Below, piece after piece: positions 6,910 through 10,205 of a DNA stretch of 10,205 nt (its first letter is position 1; each line of letters begins with the position of its first letter). The DNA comes from an uncultured Actinomyces sp. (lineage in GTDB: Bacteria; Actinomycetota; Actinomycetes; Actinomycetales; Actinomycetaceae), in NCBI GenBank assembly GCA_915069725.1, contig CAJZFF010000036.1, positions 1 to 10,205 of the forward strand, in the 5' to 3' direction. The notes below the pieces were generated by a model. It saw only the letters and a program-made list of their open reading frames with translations, did no database searches and had not been told where the DNA came from. A program made the position numbers and the translations under genes.

Positions 6910-8790
6910 ATGGCAACGCTCGGCCAGGACCCGAAGCGACTCGGGATCTTCTTCTTCTTCGACGCTCAGGGCATCGTGGACTCCTACGTGGAGACCCTGC
7001 TCACTGACATGGTCAAGAACCTCTCCGAGCTGGTCATTGTCGTCAACGGTGAGTTGACCGCCAAGAGCTATGCCAAGCTGACCGCCTTCACGGACAACAT
7101 CATCCTGCGGGAGAACAAGGGGCTGGACGCCTGGGCCTACAAGACGGCCATGGAGAGCTACGGTTGGGACCGGCTCGTCGAGTTCGACGAGGTCGTCCTG
7201 TTCAACGCCACCATCATGGGACCGGTGTACCCCTTCGAGGAGATGTTCACCGAGATGGCCGGCCGAGACATCGACTTCTGGGGCATCACCTGGTTCCACC
7301 TGGCCCCCGGCGACCCCTTCGGGCATGCCCTGGAGGGGTACCTGCCCCGTCATCTTCAGTCCCACTTCCACGCCTACCGGCGTTCCATGGTCTCCTCCAA
7401 GGCCTTCCAGGACTACTGGGACAACCTTCCTCAGATCAATTCATACGAGGATTCCGTAGGGCTCCACGAGGCGCCCTTCACCCAGCGCTTCGAGCGGCTG
7501 GGCTTCACCTCCGACGTGTATGTCAATACTGAGGACCTGGAGGGCTTCACCCTGCAGCCCATCCTCTTCGCCCCCAAGCAGCTCATTGCGGAGAGGCGCT
7601 GCCCCATCTTCAAGCGCCGCTCCTTCTTCCACAGCTACGAGGACGTGCTTCACCAGGCCGTGGGTAACGCGACCGTGGAGCTCTACGAGTACCTGCGCGA
7701 CCACACCGACTTTGACACGAACCTCATCTGGGACAACGCCCTGCGCTCCATGAACATGGCGGACCTGGTCAAGAATCTCCAGCTCACCTACGTCCTGCCC
7801 ACGCAGGCGGTGGCCCGCGAGCCCAAGCCGCAGAAGGTCGCCCTCATCGCGCACCTGTACTACATGGACCTCCTGGAGCCCACGCTCGCCTACGCCCGGT
7901 CCATGCCCGAGGGGACGGATTTCATCCTCACCGTCGGATCCCAGGAGAAGGTGGAGCTGGTGGAGGAGGCCTGCAAGGATCTGCCCTACAACGTGACCGT
8001 GCGCCTCATTGAGAACCGGGGCCGGGACGTCAGTGCGCTCCTGGTGGGATGCAAGGACGTCGTCAGCGACTACGACCTCGTCTGCTTCATACATGACAAG
8101 AAGGTCACCCAGCTGAGCCCGTACACCGTGGGCGAGGGCTTCGCCCGCAAGTGCTTCGACAACCTCCTCCCGACTCGAGAGTTCGTCGAGAACGTCATCT
8201 CCACCTTCGACTCGGAGCCCCGACTCGGTCTGCTGTCGCCGACCCCTCCCAACCACGCCGACTACTTCCCGATCTACTCATACAGCTGGGGGCCGAACTT
8301 CGATCGCACGAAGATGCTCCTTGAGAAAGAGCTGAATCTGAGTGTCCCGCTCGATGCTCACAAGGAGGTCATCGCCCCGCTGGGCACCATGTTCTGGTTC
8401 CGGCCGGCCGCTCTCAAGCCGCTCTTCGACCACGACTGGCAGTGGGAGGACTTCCCGCCTGAGCCGAATGACATCGACGGAACCATCCTCCATGCTATTG
8501 AGCGCGCCTACGGCTATGTCGCGCAAGCCTCGGGCTACTTCTGCGGATGGCTCTTCTCCGACTCCTTCGCGAGGATCGAGCTGACGAATCTGTCGTACTA
8601 CACCAGGGAGTTCACCACCGCGGTGTCACAGCACTGGGGAGTTGACGTCGAGCAGCGAATGGTCCAACAGATCCGTAGTGCTCGCAGCACTCGTCAGCAG
8701 GTCAAGGATCAGGTCAGCCGCTGGATCCCGACCGCAGTGCGCTCGCCCCTCAAGAGTGCCTACCGCCGAGTCAGGAGGATCGGGGAGTGA
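6910..8790 (+). CDS. RgpF-family rhamnan synthesis protein with two intact modules
   Basis: This 626-residue protein is the intact paralogue of the RgpF protein at 278-2341. Its start ATG 6910 follows AGAAGGGA (6898-6905). The N-terminal module holds ENKGLDAWAY (68-77), DFWGIT (122-127), LPRHLQSH (145-152) and the CPIFKRRSFFH segment. The C-terminal module holds ENRGRDVSAL (368-377), FIHDKK (393-398), LGLLSPTPP and APLGTMFWFRPAAL. The two Asn-x-Gly-x-Asp motifs, N69-D73 and N369-D373, are exactly 300 residues apart and each precedes a hydrophobic strand, suggesting an internal duplication. The family works in the cytoplasm on rhamnose polymers, as in streptococcal Rgp and Gac clusters. The C-terminal 40 residues are strongly basic and may bind the membrane. 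The stop codon overlaps the start of the acyltransferase gene. Confidence 0.93.
   Translation: MATLGQDPKRLGIFFFFDAQGIVDSYVETLLTDMVKNLSELVIVVNGELTAKSYAKLTAFTDNIILRENKGLDAWAYKTAMESYGWDRLVEFDEVVLFNATIMGPVYPFEEMFTEMAGRDIDFWGITWFHLAPGDPFGHALEGYLPRHLQSHFHAYRRSMVSSKAFQDYWDNLPQINSYEDSVGLHEAPFTQRFERLGFTSDVYVNTEDLEGFTLQPILFAPKQLIAERRCPIFKRRSFFHSYEDVLHQAVGNATVELYEYLRDHTDFDTNLIWDNALRSMNMADLVKNLQLTYVLPTQAVAREPKPQKVALIAHLYYMDLLEPTLAYARSMPEGTDFILTVGSQEKVELVEEACKDLPYNVTVRLIENRGRDVSALLVGCKDVVSDYDLVCFIHDKKVTQLSPYTVGEGFARKCFDNLLPTREFVENVISTFDSEPRLGLLSPTPPNHADYFPIYSYSWGPNFDRTKMLLEKELNLSVPLDAHKEVIAPLGTMFWFRPAALKPLFDHDWQWEDFPPEPNDIDGTILHAIERAYGYVAQASGYFCGWLFSDSFARIELTNLSYYTREFTTAVSQHWGVDVEQRMVQQIRSARSTRQQVKDQVSRWIPTAVRSPLKSAYRRVRRIGE
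8773..8778 (+). promoter_or_regulatory. Perfect Shine-Dalgarno AGGAGG for the acyltransferase
   Basis: AGGAGG lies inside the last codons of the RgpF gene, 8 nt before GTG 8787. It fixes the start of the acyltransferase and is the strongest ribosome binding site in the window. Together with the GTGA overlap it points to efficient coupled or independent re-initiation. Confidence 0.85.
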
Positions 8791-9893
8791 CCGAGACGGG
8801 CGCGTCGGCGGGGGCGGCGGGTGTCAAGCCGGTCGCCAGAAAACGGACCAGGATCTTCTACCTCGATCTGGTCCGAGCCCTGGCAGCGCTTCTCATCGTC
8901 CTCACCCACTTCAACAACCCCTACCTGGCTGATGGCGGCTACGTCCTGACCAACTTCCCCTTCGGCATCTATGTGGGTGGGTTGGGCGTCTCCTTGTTCC
9001 TCATCATCTCCGGAGCCGCCCTGACAGTGACCTATCGGAGACCGATCAATCTCAAACGGTTCTACTGGAAGCGCTGTCTCAACATCTACCCGATGTTCTG
9101 GACCGCCTGGATCCTCGCGACGCTCTACTTCTTCGTCACGACTGGGGGGCGGCCGCCCAACAGCGCCCCGACGCGCTCCCTCATCTTCACGGTCCTCGGC
9201 GTGGACGGTCTGGTCGCCAACTTCCAGGTACGTACCGCCTACCTCCTGGGGGAGTGGTTCCTCGGGTTCATCCTCCTGTACTACCTCGTTTTCCCAGCGC
9301 TTTTGTGGGCCATCGACCGCTTCCCGATCATCACCGGCGTCGTCATCCTGGTGGCCTATGCCGCCACCGTGATCGTCATGCAGCGCTACTTCGCGGGCTA
9401 CCCGTCCGCGATGATCCTCACGACCAGACTCCCCGAGCTGGCCTTCGGCAGCTACTTCGTCCTCTACGTCCGGCGGGTTCACTGGGCCGTCGTCATTCCG
9501 GCAGCAGCGGTCCTGGCCGTCTCGGCCATGCTCCCCGAGGAGATTCCTGAGGACGTGGCCACCACACTCGTCGGCATCTCGGCCTTCCTCATCCTCGTGG
9601 TCGTCGGTCGCTATGTGGCGATCCAGCCGGTACGTGCGCTCGTCGATCTCATCGCCAAGTACTCCTACCCGATCTTCCTGGTCCACCACGTCGTCATCAT
9701 GGTCCTCTTCGAGAAGATCAACGTGGCGGGCTTCGTGCCGGTTCAGCGCTACACGATGCTGGCCGCGACCTGCGTCATCGTCTTCGGTCTGTCGGTGGCG
9801 CTGGTGAGGATCACCGACCACATCGTCGCTTTCGTCACCAAGGCATTCAAAGGCATGAGCTGGCGTCCCGAGGTCTCCGAGGTCGAACGCTGA
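8787..9893 (+). CDS. Acyltransferase family 3 membrane protein, probable polysaccharide O-acyltransferase
   Basis: This 368-residue protein shows the acyltransferase-3 pattern: DLVRALAALLIVLTHF with R30 and H41 (R-x10-H), GGLGVSLFLIISG (64-76), KRCLNIYP (95-102), GEWFLGFILLYYLVFP (155-170) and SYPIFLVHH (293-301). About ten membrane segments fill residues 24-350. Family members move acyl groups, usually acetyl, onto extracellular or lipid-linked glycans. The start is GTG 8787, supported by AGGAGG and by the overlap with the RgpF stop. Residues 1-20 are a hydrophilic cytoplasmic tail. Its coupling to the RgpF gene suggests that it modifies the same polymer; the acyl donor and target sugar are unknown. 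No terminator of the strong kind at 115-150 follows it. Confidence 0.92.
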   Translation: MTETGASAGAAGVKPVARKRTRIFYLDLVRALAALLIVLTHFNNPYLADGGYVLTNFPFGIYVGGLGVSLFLIISGAALTVTYRRPINLKRFYWKRCLNIYPMFWTAWILATLYFFVTTGGRPPNSAPTRSLIFTVLGVDGLVANFQVRTAYLLGEWFLGFILLYYLVFPALLWAIDRFPIITGVVILVAYAATVIVMQRYFAGYPSAMILTTRLPELAFGSYFVLYVRRVHWAVVIPAAAVLAVSAMLPEEIPEDVATTLVGISAFLILVVVGRYVAIQPVRALVDLIAKYSYPIFLVHHVVIMVLFEKINVAGFVPVQRYTMLAATCVIVFGLSVALVRITDHIVAFVTKAFKGMSWRPEVSEVER

Positions 9894-10077
9894 TATGTTC
9901 GGCGTGCGGCTCCGGGCAGGGACGAGCTCGTGTCCAGCGCCTCTGAGGCGTGTCGAAGGCAACGGCGGCTGCGGGCCCTCACGGCTCCGGGAACGCTGAG
10001 AATAGTGATGAGGCCGTTGTACGACGCGTGAGAGCTCGTCCCACCGCCCCGACTCGACTACACCAAGGGAGACCCTC
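9894..10077. other. 184-nt intergenic region between acyltransferase and the next epimerase gene
   Basis: No gene is seen. The region holds TATGTT at 9894-9899 (TAnnnT pattern, no -35), a palindrome ACGAGCTCGT (9922-9931), a short hairpin CGCCT-CTG-AGGCG (9938-9950) and a 10-bp direct repeat CGGCTCCGGG (9907-9916 and 9982-9991). The hairpin is too weak to call a terminator. The length of the gap suggests that the next gene has its own promoter, but no convincing -10/-35 pair was found. Confidence 0.4.
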
Positions 10078-10205
10078 GTGACCCGTACCTGCCTCGTGAC
10101 CGGTGGCGCCGGATTCATCGGCTGCGCGATCTCGCGTGACCTGGCGGACGCCTTCGACCGCGTCGTGGCCCTGGACAATATGCACCCGCAGATCCACCCG
10201 TCCCA
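10078..10205 (+). CDS. NAD-dependent sugar epimerase/dehydratase, N-terminal part (cut by window end)
   Basis: The GTG start at 10078 is preceded by AAGGGAG (10065-10071, spacing 6). The 42 visible complete codons begin MTRTCLVTGGAGFIGCAISR, with the Rossmann motif GGAGFIG and VVALDN ending the second strand, as in extended SDR nucleotide-sugar enzymes. The Asp in ALDN suggests NAD rather than NADP. The catalytic Tyr-x-x-x-Lys lies beyond the window. A dTDP-hexose 4-epimerase, for example one acting on dTDP-L-rhamnose, would fit the cluster, but this is inference. A second SDR enzyme here together with the one at 5992 suggests more than one modified sugar or two steps to one sugar. Confidence 0.85.
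   Translation, partial: MTRTCLVTGGAGFIGCAISRDLADAFDRVVALDNMHPQIHPS

Noticed and set aside
9938..9950. CGCCT-CTG-AGGCG hairpin as the terminator of the acyltransferase unit
   Set aside because: Five base pairs with a 3-nt loop and no following U tract are common by chance in GC-rich DNA.
8760..10178. Long open frame on the - strand (472 codons) opposite the acyltransferase gene
   Set aside because: Same Asp/Glu/Arg-rich composition with no domain; it also runs through the intergenic gap. The + strand acyltransferase has the family motifs and a perfect ribosome binding site.
1..10205. CRISPR array, tRNA, rRNA, insertion sequence or prophage genes
   Set aside because: No spaced direct repeats of CRISPR type, no tRNA-like cloverleaf noticed, no transposase or integrase motifs and no terminal inverted repeats were seen.

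Overview
The window is GC-rich with mixed ATG, GTG and TTG starts, short overlaps between genes and little intergenic space. This fits a high-GC actinobacterium. The gene content suggests an oral-type Actinomyces or relative, but the genus is an inference because no marker gene lies in the window. The theme is synthesis and decoration of a cell-wall rhamnose-type polysaccharide. All recognisable genes lie on the + strand.

Layout: the last 16 codons of an upstream gene (1-53) are followed by a perfect 22-bp tandem duplication across its stop codon, then a 16-bp-stem terminator (115-150). A new unit starts with a leader holding four consecutive 10-bp repeats (221-260). It encodes an RgpF-family protein (278-2341), then, after a 126-nt gap with a 12-bp tandem duplication, a GT2 polyprenyl-phosphate glycosyltransferase of GtrB/ArnC type (2468-3493). 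A GtrA-family small membrane protein (3490-3957) and a polytopic GT-C-like membrane protein with a beta-rich C-terminal domain (3929-5956) follow; these three genes overlap. Next come an SDR-type NAD(P)-dependent sugar epimerase/reductase (5992-6834), a second RgpF-family protein (6910-8790) and an acyltransferase-3 membrane protein (8787-9893) coupled to it by a GTGA overlap with a perfect AGGAGG. A 184-nt gap precedes the start of another SDR-type epimerase (10078 to the window end).

How the genes may work together (inference from family knowledge): the RgpF proteins would extend a rhamnan-like backbone on the cytoplasmic side. The GT2 enzyme would load one sugar onto a polyprenyl phosphate, the GtrA protein would help it cross the membrane, and the GT-C protein would transfer it to the exported polymer. 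The acyltransferase would add an acyl group, and the two SDR enzymes would supply modified nucleotide sugars, possibly dTDP-6-deoxyhexoses. The middle is thus a GtrB-GtrA-GtrC-like side-chain module placed between two RgpF paralogues.

The most interesting points are the two RgpF paralogues, one of which has lost the apparent active-site motifs of its C-terminal half and gained an acidic insert; the internal duplication visible in the intact one; and the three separate short tandem duplications, all in non-coding or start-region DNA.
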